64,000 nucleotides of DNA from Anthoceros angustus (Eukaryota; Streptophyta; Anthocerotopsida; Anthocerotales; Anthocerotaceae), in the NCBI GenBank assembly GCA_010909165.1, contig MU008157.1, positions 930,001 to 994,000 of the forward strand. Direction: 5' to 3'. Both the position numbers and the translations under genes were made by a program. A model generated the notes under the pieces. That model saw nothing but the letters and a program-made list of their open reading frames with translations, had not been told where the DNA came from and made no database searches. Below, piece by piece: positions 28,743-39,645 of this stretch; the first letter of the stretch is position 1; every line of letters begins with the position of its first letter.

Positions 28743-30427
28743 TCATGACGAGAAGCCCAACTTTTGCTTGTCTAGCACACTGGACAAAAGTGGGACTTTT
28801 TTCGGAGCTTTCAGTTTGTACTCCCTAATCAAAGAGGCAGATGCCAAAGACACAATATCAGAACTGTCCTCTTCTCTACTGCGGCCCTTCGTTTGGTTGA
28901 TCGCTGCTCCACACTGTATGAGGACAATTCAGGATCAGTCCAGTGATACCTTCAAGGAAGCAACCGAGAATGGAGAGGGCACGTACCAACACCACACCAT
29001 ACAGAGCTCGGACATTCTTGCCGTTGCTAAGCTCGATGGCTGCCGCGTAATACTTTCTAGCAGCTCGAAAGTTATCCAAACCTCCTATTGTGTAGAGCAA
29101 CTATGATCCAGAACATGGTCCAGTTAGCTTCAAAGGGGCAACTGCACGTAGGTCCCTCCCTGAGGCATGCAAACGTACCTCAGCATAGCGAAGATGATAC
29201 AAAAGATTTGCTGGCTGGGACAAGAGTAGCTCTTCAAAACAGAAAAGCGCCTGCTTATACCTACAAACATCACAAAAACACAGAAACACAGTAAGACTCC
29301 GGGCGTGCATCCAATAAACCCCTTCCTTCAAACGCCTGTGCTTACATCTGAAGAGAGAGGTAGATTTCCCCGAGCTCCCTCCATGCATCATAGTCTGCCA
29401 TGTACCTAATCCACAGCACAGACAGCCACATTCAGGCTAATCCCTGTCAAGAATACATACATAGCGGCAACAGCGACATATTTCTGAACTGGAGAGCAGA
29501 CTTGTCTAACATACGTCTCAAGGTACTTGTTGAGTAAGTCCACAGCTTCAGCCCACTTCCCCTGTGCCTTGGCTACAGCTACTCTTCTTTTGTGAAAGAA
29601 CTGCAGAGACAAGGAGAAATCAATAATGCAGCTCCAACCACTGTGTATAAGCGGCGGATCTGGACACCTGACGGTGTCACTAGTAGGGACGGGACTCACA
29701 ACATCAGCACCTTGGTCCTCGAGATAATCCGCATACAGCTTGTCTGCTTGCTGCCAGGCTCCGCTTGCCTCAAACAACATTCCCCGCAACCGACCTAAAT
29801 CAGGACACCCCGGATGAGCTGAGGTGTGACATTCCAGAGATCCCAAGATGTGCAAGAACAACAGAAAAGGGAAACCACAAGGACTGACCAACTCTAACAC
29901 TGTCCGGAAACTTCTTGCGCAGGGCTCCGATGCTTTGCTGCCATGCAAAACAAGGAATCACGTTAGCACGAACTCGAGACCGGCCACACAGACGGACACA
30001 AGACAGCAGCTCACCTTCGCCACATCGAGATTCCCGCAGTCCATTGCAGCTACCGCGACCTGCTCGTAGACGCTCCAAACTGCAGTCCGGTCGACAGTGA
30101 GCCATCAAGATCGACAACTGCTTCAACCCCTGGGCAACAAAAGCCTAAGTTCTACGGGCTACTGGCTGCTGAATTCGCTGCCCCGCCCCTTCCACATTCC
30201 ATCTCGCTCGCAGACAAAGTCACAAGTGAGAAAATTTTACCATCGTTTCCGAGCTTGGACCTGGCGGATGCGCTGTTGAGCAGCTTGAGGCCATGCTGTG
30301 CGACCTTGTCCGATCGGCGGACCTTGAGCTTGCGCAGCAGGGCTAGATATTCCGCAATGTTTCCACCACCTCCTTCCACCTGCTGCTCTAGTCTATCCAG
30401 CTCCGCCTCATCCGCAATCCCAACCAT
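28743..30427 (-). CDS. EMC2: ER membrane protein complex subunit 2 (EMC2/TTC35)
   Basis: Nine exons: 30241-30427, 30015-30079, 29889-29937, 29700-29794, 29515-29600, 29346-29405, 29179-29260, 28987-29100, 28743-28913, total 909 nt, 302 aa (human 297). It is the cytosolic TPR subunit of the EMC, which inserts transmembrane helices at the ER. Helical TPR-type repeats are clear: VYEQVAVAAMDCGNLDVAK, LRGMLFEASGAWQQADKLY, HKRRVAVAKAQGKWAEAV, LNKYLETYMADYDAWREL, YKQALFCFEELLLSQPANL, and YTIGGLDNFRAARKYYAAAI. The C-terminal exon (SLIREYKLKAP) is less conserved. The start at 30427 begins MVGIADEAELDRLE. A co-cluster with BET1 (another secretory-pathway gene) may be chance. Confidence 0.95.
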
Positions 30428-30539
30428 GGCTGAAGACTCTTCCCCCAGCTAACCCTGCACCTCCACCTCCACTTTCTTCACGCTCCGTCAATAAGGTTTT
30501 AGACTAGAGAGGCAAGTACCTACATATATCAATTTGCTC

Positions 30540-30772
30540 AGCTGCAAATTAGCACAGTCTAGACTCGTCCCTAAAGCTTAAAGTGCGTTCAAATTGGCAA
30601 TAGGTAGTTTTCAAGGATGTCACTATTATTAAGCTACCTATGTAACTATGTAACTGGATAGGGTACCATAGGATGGGGTGCCCACAGACATACCCCTGGT
30701 GTAAGTTGCTTAAGAACCAAGTTCCAAGGTAAATATCATTCTTAGTGGACTTCAAAAGAATTATTGTTTGGC
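30540..30772 (+). mobile_element. 3' end of a non-LTR element (TTAGTGGACTT family)
   Basis: Shares with the copies at 57.2, 59.2 and 59.6 kb the order GGATGGGGTGCC ... CTGGTG-AAG ... TTAAGAACCAAGT-CC ... ATTCTTAGTGGACTT, followed by an A/T-rich tail. Upstream part not recognisable, so a 5'-truncated copy. Confidence 0.6.
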
Positions 30773-31429
30773 TTCTTATGTGATTAGGAGAGATGAGTAG
30801 ATAGTAGATAAAAATGGGTTCGCCTTGTTGGTTTCTTGAAGACTAATACTAATTTTTTACACAAGTAAATATATATATATATTTTACTCCTTGAATAAGT
30901 TTATGTTGAAGTTTCGATGGGCTGCAACTCTATGATGGATTTCTTGTGGTCGTCATGTAAAAGAAGTTCGTGTGCACAAAGTTTAGTATTAATGATACCC
31001 CAAGAAATTTGAATAGCACACAAATGTTACACTATGTAATTAAGATCAAGCACTATTAAGGGAATTTCTTGATTGGTCAGGTGGGGGCCAAGTTATTTAT
31101 GAAGACTAAGTTTTATATCACATATAGAGTTTAATTCGCCTGAGATTTTAAATGAAAGTCTATGATACAAAGGTAATATAATCATTATAGCGTGTAATCG
31201 AGAAAGATTTGCCATGGCTGCAACTTGAACAAGTCACCCGGTAGCGAGGTGGTCATGATACCGCTGGGCCTACTAGATCATTGAGTAGGATACATGATCA
31301 GCATCTACATATCAACATACCTTGAAAAATAACTAATGAATCTGTTAAAGTAATATATATATACCGTCTAAGCCTTTAGAACAACCCTTCAATAAACATA
31401 CCTTAAGAAACAAAACATACTTCAACAAG
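30773..31429. other. AT-rich intergenic sequence
   Basis: No open frame of note. One short (AT)n run at about 30870. Confidence 0.4.
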
Positions 31430-31645
31430 TAAACTGGAACCCATTAAAAGGTTTTTATTGTAGCGGTGGGGTTTGCCCTTTTCTTTGTATACTTGTTGCG
31501 TGGGGCTTAATTTTGGTATCGAGGTGTGAGGCATTAAAACCCTTAAAAAAATATAGCTACGAATGTGATCATCTTTTCTCAACTCATGGGACACTATCTC
31601 TGGTGGGATTTGTAACAAAGAGCCTCTGATTTGAAGTTAGATGCC
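31430..31645 (-). mobile_element. tRNA-derived SINE-like element, copy 1
   Basis: Aligns with 32235-32466. Shared blocks on the plus strand are TTTTATTGTAG, CATTAAAACxCTTAAAAA, GATCATCTTT, CAACTCATGGGA and CTCTGGT-GGATT. On the minus strand the tRNA-like head comes first. Its anticodon-arm analogue (TCTAA-CTTCAAA-TCAGA) has one mismatch and its B box has decayed (TTACAAATCCC). Confidence 0.5.
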
Positions 31646-32234
31646 TTATTTGTTAAGTAGTTACAACCTTTTCAGAACAACCTTTTGAACCACATACCAT
31701 AAAAACCACAACATAGTATAAAAAGTAAATCGAAAACCTCTAAAAGATGGATATGCTAAAAGAGGGTGACGGATTGGTTTTCTGTCGCCACAAGGCCTTG
31801 TTAGCTTTGTGAGATCTGCATGTCCATTCGGCATGCAATGTGGGGGACGGCCTAAAATAAGGCGACAGAGCTCCATCCGTCAAAAGTATGAAGACGTCCT
31901 CCTTTTGACGAACGAAGCTCCATTTATGACAGCCTTGGATTTCGGGAGTTTAACAACAAGATAGCGAACCATATAACGAGCCTACCATGTTTAAGGGTCC
32001 TCTGGGCAAAGGAACCCTTCCCCAATGTAAGTATCGCTTGCAAGCTAGTTGTTTGTCTATAGCAGTTGATGCCTTGGGTGGTCGGGCTATGCAACTTTGT
32101 CTAGTGTTTCTTTGATTGGTGAGCGTGGCAGGCCTGCTTCTCCTTATAAAGCTCACAAGGTCACAAGGTTGGAGGAGTTGCTCGAACTACTGGTTTTTAG
32201 CTGAGAGGCGTTGAGAGTTTAGGAGGGACCTTGT

Positions 32235-32466
32235 AAATAAAGTGTGAGGTTTTCATTGTAGGGGCTTTCCGATTTTGTGTATATTACTTCGGAGATGTTC
32301 ATGTTGCTTGAGGCTCAGTTCTGGTCTTGGGATGTGAGTCATTAAAACGCTTAAAAATGTATTTGCGAATACGATCATCTTTCGCAACTCATGGGAAACA
32401 GTCTCTGGTAGGATTCGAACCCACAATTCTTTGATTTGAAGTCAAATCCTCATCCATGAAACCAGG
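32235..32466 (-). mobile_element. tRNA-derived SINE-like element, copy 2 (anticodon-like UCA)
   Basis: The minus strand shows a 17-nt perfect anticodon arm (TTTGA CTTCAAA TCAAA) with a canonical 7-nt loop and UCA at the anticodon place. Then comes a T arm GTGGG-TTCGAAT-CCTAC carrying a perfect B box. The acceptor stem does not pair, so it is not a tRNA gene. The ~150-nt body downstream (TTGCGAAAGATGATCG...) is shared with copy 1 at 31430-31645, which marks it as a SINE. Confidence 0.55.
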
Positions 32467-32599
32467 AACTATTGTGAATTCATTAAGCATGCAATAATCC
32501 TATACGGAAATGCAAGTCGGATACTATTTTTTTTCAAGAAAATTTCTAAAATTTAGTCAAAATTTTAAACCATAATTTTCAATAGAGTACTATTTCTTC

Positions 32600-33015
32600 G
32601 AATAGACATACTTGGAGAAAATTACATTAAAAAATAAGCTTTTCAATATCATGAGAAAATAAAGTAAAATGGTATAGATGACTACTATCTTTTACAACCC
32701 TATTTTTCAACGAAGTTTTGCTACAGGCATCGCTGATACTTGTAACAAAAATCCGTTAAGCGATAAGCTTTATAATACCATGAAAAAAGAACAGCAAACT
32801 AGCATACATGACTACGCTCTTTCAAAACGCTAATTTTGAACAAACTTCTCCGACATGAATCGGCGCTCTTTCAAAATGCTAATTTTCAAAAAAATTCTTT
32901 TACCTGCATCGGCTTGGAATCGAAGATACTTGTAGCAACACTCCATTGAACAATAAGATTTACACCTCATGAGAAAAGAACAACAAACTAGCATAGATTA
33001 CTGCAATATTTCAAA
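32600..33015. repeat. Diverged tandem repeats, three units of ~110-190 bp
   Basis: Shared blocks recur at about 32635-32720, 32740-32840 and 32925-33010: a A-TAAG-TTT start, CATGA-AAA-AGAACA(A/G)CAAAC and TAGCATA-ATxACT, then a TTTCAAAAC/CTAATTTTxAA block. A partial GCTCTTTCAAAA-GCTAATTTT duplicate sits at 32813-32895. AT-rich minisatellite-like DNA. Confidence 0.6.
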
Positions 33016-33140
33016 ACCTTTCAATACCTCTTAACATTTGAAAAAAGTACACGTAAGATCAAAAATAGATGTACTTTCCATGCCTTTAGAGTAAATTAGA
33101 ATAGAATGCAAGAAATCTTTCGGGATAGCAATGTGTCTAA

Positions 33141-33320
33141 GTAAGAAAAATATCAATGATCAACTGAAGGAAAAATGAAAAGCAATAATATCAATGATCA
33201 AGTAAAAGGAAAATGAACAAGTAATATAGAGATTTTTATCAGCCAATATTAATAATATCAATGATCAAGTGAAAGGAAAATGAATAGGTAATATAGATAT
33301 TTTTTATCAGCCAATGTTGT
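33141..33320 (+). repeat. Tandem repeat around ATATCAATGATCAA
   Basis: Three copies of ATATCAATGATCAA(C/G)TxAAGGAAAA begin at about 33150, 33187 and 33255. The last two are followed by AxTAATATAGA-ATTTTT-ATCAGCCAAT. Confidence 0.8.
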
Positions 33321-35793
33321 CCACATGATCATAGTGAGGCGTGCAATTTTTCCATAGCGATCTTATATATAGTTCTTATATTTTTATATAGATACTGATT
33401 TTCCTATAGTACTCAATAGAGTCTCTATGTCTCAAAGTATGGTCCACCTAAAAGAGTATCGAATATTTGGATTACTATTCACTCTTAAATGAAAAGCTTA
33501 TAGAATTTTTAAACATAAAGTTACACACTAATTACATTTCCTTCTTACTATGACCTAGGAGTCTCTTTAAGGTGTCTTGTGTTAGATGAGCTCATCCCAT
33601 CTCTCTTTTCTTAATAAAGTCAACCCTTTCATTATATGTCATATGTCAAATTATCATTTTGGGACACAAGGTTATGGAAAATAATATATAACTTGGCATG
33701 CATATTTGGTAGTTGGTCTGAGAGTGTATGTATAGCATGTTTTTCAAGCTAGTTGAGATCACAAAGACATAGCCTCGAATTTGTTCTTAACCAAAATTAT
33801 CTTCCTCTTACTTGTTTTAACAAATATGCAACAAGAATATAGCAATCAAAGTCCATATGTGTATAGGTTGCTTATGGGTTACCTCGTGTCTTCTTGGTTC
33901 ATGGATCTCCTATGACAAAGGAATATTAATGAATCTAAATGCTTGCTATTCTTAAGTATGCCTTAGATCTATGGCTTGATGTTAATAGTGATATGATTTG
34001 AACACATGCTTAGTAAGTAAGCAGCTCAATTTAACACAAGTCAACTATTAGAGAACATACACTTAGTAAGTAAGTAGCTTAATTTGAGAAAATTTCATGA
34101 TGAGAGCACACGTTTAGTAAGTAAAAATATTAATCTACATAATTCAACACATGTTCTTGCCGTAGGCCATAAGCAGCTTAATTTAATTAAGAAAATCCAT
34201 TGCACTTAGATACTTATGTTCTCCTCTTTCATGGTACGAACATCATAAGGCTAATCTTGTGAACACTAGAAGAAAGATGAATATTCTACATAGTTGGATA
34301 CAATATAACTAATTAATTTGTATGCCAATATGTATACAAGTATTATATATACAAGTAAATCTTATATTTAATAATTATTTCTATCCAAATTTATCATGTG
34401 TTAGAGCAGCATCCACCTAAACGATAAAAGGGACTTAGGTCTACTACCCTCTTTTATCCGTTGATGGAGTAGCTCATCCTTTCTAATATAACAATAAATG
34501 CTGCATCAATAGTTTACAAAGTTATAAGTTTTATGTTACCGAATAATTTAATGATCAATAACAACGGTGACCATATAGTTTTTTACTTGCAGTGCACAAT
34601 ATTTGCAATAATGAAAATGTTCGAGGTTGTATCCTTGTGTCACCTCATAAAAATGATGTAACAACATATTAGCATAGTTTTTATTCTCAATGAAACTATA
34701 AGTCTTTTCAAGGTTCTAGCTTGCCACTTCGGATGTGCTTATATGATATGATGATGCTAATAGCAACAATGATGATATCAATTGACTATGATATATCTGT
34801 TAATTACAACATTGATCTCATGGTGGAGATCCAGCATAAATGCTCGCTTCAAGATAATGTTTCTAATAACATGTGAAAATATTATTATATTATTGCAGGA
34901 AATAACTAATATGGTATTGGTGCAATATGAAATCAAAACATGCATTAATGCTGATATATGCTGTATGCAATAGTCTATTCAATTAGGTTCAAATTTCATG
35001 TTTAAAATTAGTTGCCGTAGTCTATATATCTATTAGACATAAAATAATTATTTTTCTCTTTTTTTAATAACATGGATATTAACTCGCCCGTGTCAAAAAT
35101 TTCAAAAATTATGTGTTGTACATAGATAAGTATTCTATACATAATTATACATATTTTTTGAAGTACCTAATTTTATAGATTAATTCTATTCTGCTTAATG
35201 GTCTACCTCAAAAACAAAACAATCCCTTAAGTAGTAGGCCCCCTACTAGCTGTATCAACTACGGTATATCCAATACATTGATCAACCAAATATGCTCCGT
35301 AGGTGTAAATTTTTCTTATTGATTCGTATTACAACAATAAGGATGGGGGTACACGCAGGGGCATGACTCGCTCACCTAGTGCAAGGAGGTGGGTAAGGAG
35401 ATTTGTATAACATGTTATAAATATTTGAGAGTTTTTTTTTTAAATTAGAATATGCGGTGGAGAAGTATATTACTTCATATGAAGGAAAATAAGAAGAAAA
35501 TAAAATTACTATAATTATTTAATACGAGATAAAGTTTACAATAAGTAGTATAATTATATCAAAATTGATAGATGATAAAACAATGACCTCTAATATCAAC
35601 AGCCTATCATATGTATGTGACTTTTGGGCGCTGGCGGGAAGGTGGGTGGTGGGTGGCAAAAGAGGCGGGCGGTGGAGGCAGGGAAAAAAACACCGTATAA
35701 TTAATTATATAATGTGAAGAAGCACAGCAAAGCAACGGAAGTTGATGTAACAGATAGATATGCAAAAATTCAAAAAGAGGAGACGCATGAGAG
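33321..35793. other. AT-rich gene-free region
   Basis: Largest open frame is 63 codons (34782-34973) and unconvincing. TTAGTAAGTAAG(T/C)AGCT recurs at about 34010, 34068 and 34110. No transposase or RT signature seen. The final ~120 bases are the 3' flank of the Agenet/ENT gene. Confidence 0.45.
33995..34125 (+). repeat. Three diverged copies of an (ACA)-CTTAGTAAGTAAG unit
   Basis: TTAGTAAGTAAGCAGCTCAATTT, TTAGTAAGTAAGTAGCTTAA and TTAGTAAGTAAAAATATTAA occur 45-60 bp apart. Confidence 0.65.
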
Positions 35794-38515
35794 TCATTGC
35801 TGCTTGGGAAGCTCTTTTTTGGCGTCGAGGGGGGAGCCGCAGCAGAAGCACCAGCTCTTAGAGAGATCGTAGATGCCGCTGGTGAGGCGCAGCAGCTCGA
35901 GGCCGTGCATCTCGTTGGTGATGTTGAGGGCGGCGCGGAGCTCGGTCATGAGAACCTCCTTGCGCCAGTTGAGCGAGTCCTGCCCCTGCGAGTAGAAGGC
36001 CTGCAGGACGAGCGAGTAGGCATTCAGTTCCAGCTTCTGCGTCTTGGACAGCATCTCGCGCTCCAGCGACACCTTCCCGAAGCTGCCGATCTTGGAGGGG
36101 CAGTCCAGGTCCGGGATGCACTTCATCTTGCGCGCCATGCCCGCGCCGACCCCGCCCTCCTGCTGCTGCTGCTGCTGCACCTTCCGCTTCCTCCCCATCC
36201 CCTCCTCGCCCAACTCGTACTTGTCGTGAACCGACTCCAGCTGCAGCAGCTCCCTGTCCCCGTGCTGCCCGTGGCGGTGTAACCCGGGGGGCGAGCTGCA
36301 CTCCGACGCCTCCTTCCCGTTGTCGCCCGCCTTGCCCATCCCGGACCCGGAGTTGTACTTGCCCAGGTCCCGAATGGCGAGCTGGAGCCCCGGCCCGGGG
36401 CCGGACCCCTGCTGCTGCTGCGGCCGCACCCTGTGCTCCAAGGCTGCTGCCCAGTGGTTGTCGCGGCCCATGAAGCGGCCGGCCCCATCCGGGCGGCCCC
36501 GGGCATGGCGATGGCGGCCCTGGCCTGGTCCACGGCGGCCGCCATGGAGCTGGCCTGCTGCGGCACGATGGCCAGCGGGTTGGAGAGCGGGCTGTTGCTG
36601 CCCATCCCGATCCTGATCCTGATCCCGGTGCCATCGTCTCTGAGGAGGCCTGAGAGCGCGCTGCCTCGCGCCCGCCCCTGCTCCCCCGCCCCCGCGGCTG
36701 CCTCCCGCCCCTGCTCCTGCGCCCGCCCCTGCTGCCTCGCCCGCGCAGGCCCCTCCCGCGCCCTGAGCTCCCCAGGATGACAGCCAGCGCGCCCCTACCC
36801 CGGCCCCGGACGCCCGCATCCCGGACCTCTCCCTCGCCCGCGGCCCCGCCCCCGGCCTCGCGCGGGTCTCAGCATCTCGCCTCCGAGCTCGTCCGCCGAG
36901 CCCCCGGCGATGTCCACGTCCACATCCACATCCACGTCCACGTCCACCTCCACCTCCTCCATGGCCAGGGAGATCTCGTGCTCGATTGCCGCCTCCGCAT
37001 TCTCCTCCGGGTCCCCGTCCTCCTCCTCCGACTCCCGGATGCTGCCCTTGGCGGAGGCCAGATGGTCGTCCCTCTTGGCCTCGTCGGAGATGCTCTCGGA
37101 TTCTTTGCTTTCTTGGACTGTCAGGCCTCCGTCGTAGCAGCTCTCGCGCTGGTTGTACGCATTTCCCATATGCAGGTGCTGCACCTTCAAGGATCCTGGG
37201 GCAGCCTGGGACAGGCCGTGGCCACGGCTAAGGCCATGCCCGTCCGCCTCCACCTCTACCTCCACCTCCACCTCCGCGTCGGGATCGGCGTCCGGTAGGT
37301 CGTGGTCGGCGTCCCCGTCTCCATCCGCTTCGGCCTCGGCCTCGGCCCGGGCTTGGGCTTCATGATCCGCGTCGCGCAGATCCAGCTCCTCGGTCTCAAG
37401 ACCCTCGCCGTCGCCGTCGCCGTCCCCGTCCCCGTCCCCGTCGCCTCGCTCGTTGTCGTCGTCCGTCATGGTCTCTAGTCTATCTTCTATCTCCCTGCTC
37501 TGCTGCTCCTGCTCCTGCTCCTCCTCTAAGCCCGTGTCCGGCTGATCGCTGTCCATGGATTCAGAACTACTCCTACTTAAATCTGCGTCCTCCCTCTCGT
37601 GCTCCGAACTCTCCGTTGATGAATCAAAATTCCCTGGGGCCTGCCGGAAGGAAGAGGAAGGAAGGATTTCAAGAGTAGTCACAACAAAGCCGTGTCACAC
37701 ACAAAAGTAATCATAACGTTGTGTTGCACCATGTCGACCTGGCCTGGCCTGGCAAAAGGCCTGAATCACAGATCTCTCTACCAAATCGAATGGACAGGGA
37801 CTCCAAATTTCCCACTCGGAAGAATATTCACAAACAAAAAGCAGCAGATAACTCCACACACTAAGCCATCATCTCCTGCAGGCAATGCGACATCGTGCAA
37901 AACCACGATGCCGTATACAGTCATCACCATCGTCTCCAAAATCTGCACCACAGCAAATCGCGCATGCAGCGCAGCACAACAGAGGCAAAAACAGCAGAAA
38001 CAACAAGAGAAGTTCAAGCAGGAGCAGCGGACGAGAAGACGGATCTTGCTGGAGGTGTGAAGAGTAATCTTGAGGCATTGAGCGGAGATTGTAGGAGGAG
38101 GAGGCGCAAGTACCTGAGGCACAATCCATTTGCCGTCCTTCCACTCTTGGTGAACGCGAATATCAGCGGCTCTGAAGGAAAGCTCTTCGCCGGACTCGCG
38201 GAAATACACATAGTAGGACTTGTCCGGGAGGACCTTGGAGATGACACCCTCCCACCAGCCCTCCCTGTCGTAGGCTTCGACGCGGTCGCCCCGCCGCCAG
38301 AGGCGCGGCTCCAAGGCCTTGGGGATGGGGCGGAGCTGGTTGCGGCGCAGCACTTCTTGCAGTTTCACCTGCTCGTTGTCCTCCGTCACCAGGTGCTCGT
38401 ACTCCACGGTGCACTCGTTGCGGTCCCAAGACAGCACGAAGGCGGTGTACCAAGATCCAACAAACCCCGGCTCCTCGCTGCACACCTCAACTTTCGCTCC
38501 CTTCCGCAATTGCAT
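35794..38515 (-). CDS. Agenet/Tudor-like + ENT-domain nuclear protein (At4g32440-like), with one apparent 1-base deletion
   Basis: Three exons: 38114-38515, 36827-37640, 35794-36664. The N-terminus has paired Agenet/Tudor-like modules (MQLRKGAKVEV, GSWYTAFVLSW, RRGDRVEAYDREGWWEGVIS, SFRAADIRVHQEWKDGKWIV). A long acidic region follows ((DG)n, (EV)n, (DV)n) ending in an RGG-like (RG)n run. The C-terminus has an ENT domain (QKLELNAYSLVLQAFYSQG, LTELRAALNITNEMH region). Plant proteins with this order are called Tudor-like RNA-binding or chromatin-associated; the role is unproven. In exon 3 the frame SNPLAIVPQQASSMAAAVDQ shifts to GRFMGRDNHWAAALEH at a C/G run (36483-36486). Exon lengths also sum to one base less than a multiple of three, so a base is missing: assembly error or real lesion. 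The GC-rich second intron is inferred from frame. Confidence 0.8.
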
Positions 38516-39481
38516 ACTGCTGGCTAAGCCTTGCTGCTGCTGCTGCTCCCCTCTCGTCCGCCCCGGCCTCCTCCACAAAGATCGATCTCACCACGGCGAC
38601 CGCATGCTGCTGCTCCACCCTCCGAGTCGGCGCCGCAAGATCGCTCATACTCTGCCTGCCACCCCGATTGCCCGGCACGGCAAAGAAGAAGTCGGCTCCC
38701 GATTCCTTTCTTGCTCCCCTCCCTCCCTCCTTCTTTAGCTCCTCCTCCTCCCCGAGCCCGCAGCAACAACAACAAGAACGTCCCGCTCACCGCATCGATC
38801 TCCGCTATCCCTCACTCGGGCCTCCCGTCTTTCTCCCTCCCTTCCTCGCAATTCTCCGCCATCGCCTCCCTCCCGCCAATCCCTCCCTCCTCCTCCCCGC
38901 CCGCTCCCCGGCCCGCCAAGAAACCGCCTCCTGCAAATCTTTCCCCTCCTGGAAACCGCGTGCCGCCCTGCCGCCGTCCTCCCCTCAATTCCTCGCAATG
39001 CAAATGCAATTTGCGCAGCAGCAGCAGCAGGCAGGCCCAAGGCGAGCGCAAACAAACACGAGAAGAAGAAGGTGGTGCGGGCTCTGGACCAGGACCCCAG
39101 CCTACTGAACAAGGCGACGCCAGCGACCTCTTTCCCACCTCAAACGGTTACTATAACACCGCTGTTTCACCTGTTACTCCTCCGCACCACTTCCCAGCCC
39201 AGCCCAGCCCCGAGCCCCGCAAATTACACTACAAACAATCGCAGATTCCCACATTTCCCTTTAACCAATCTCCTGCTGCACATCGCCAACCTGTTCGGTC
39301 AAAGCATCTCCCGCGCTTGGAAATCGAAATTCCTCCTCTCTTCTATACCCAAATATATTCCGCTTACTCGCTTACTCGTCAACCAGCACATACTTCCACG
39401 CCCATTTCCCAAGCATATTATTCCCCAGTATATGAGGTTGTTCATCTCACCTACTTTCTTTTTCTCTGTGTGCCTGTGCCC
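38516..39481. promoter_or_regulatory. Leader/promoter of the Agenet/ENT gene
   Basis: Pyrimidine-rich on the plus strand, with (CTG)n at 38530, CCTCC runs and (CAG)n at 39015. These simple sequences create long but empty open frames. No opposite-strand gene is supported. Confidence 0.45.
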
Positions 39482-39645
39482 CCAATTCTTCCACTGGGAC
39501 CTTGAAGCTCCCTCATCTCACTCTTGCTCACCCTTTTGCTCAAACCCAAACTCTCCATGTACCCAATTCTTCCACTGGGACCATGAAGCTCCTTCATCTC
39601 ACTCTTGCTCACCTTTTGCTCAAACCCAAACTCTCCATCATCACA
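39482..39645 (+). repeat. Tandem duplication, two ~79-bp copies
   Basis: CCAATTCTTCCACTGGGACC through CAAACCCAAACTCTCCAT is repeated back to back with only a few differences. Confidence 0.9.

Noticed and set aside
32401-32466. Selenocysteine or suppressor tRNA gene
   Set aside because: Acceptor stem does not pair, D arm is poor, and the sequence is part of a repeated SINE-like unit.
38531-39505. 324-codon plus-strand frame upstream of the Agenet/ENT gene
   Set aside because: Pro/Ser-rich translation of pyrimidine-rich leader sequence; no domain and no splice-independent support.
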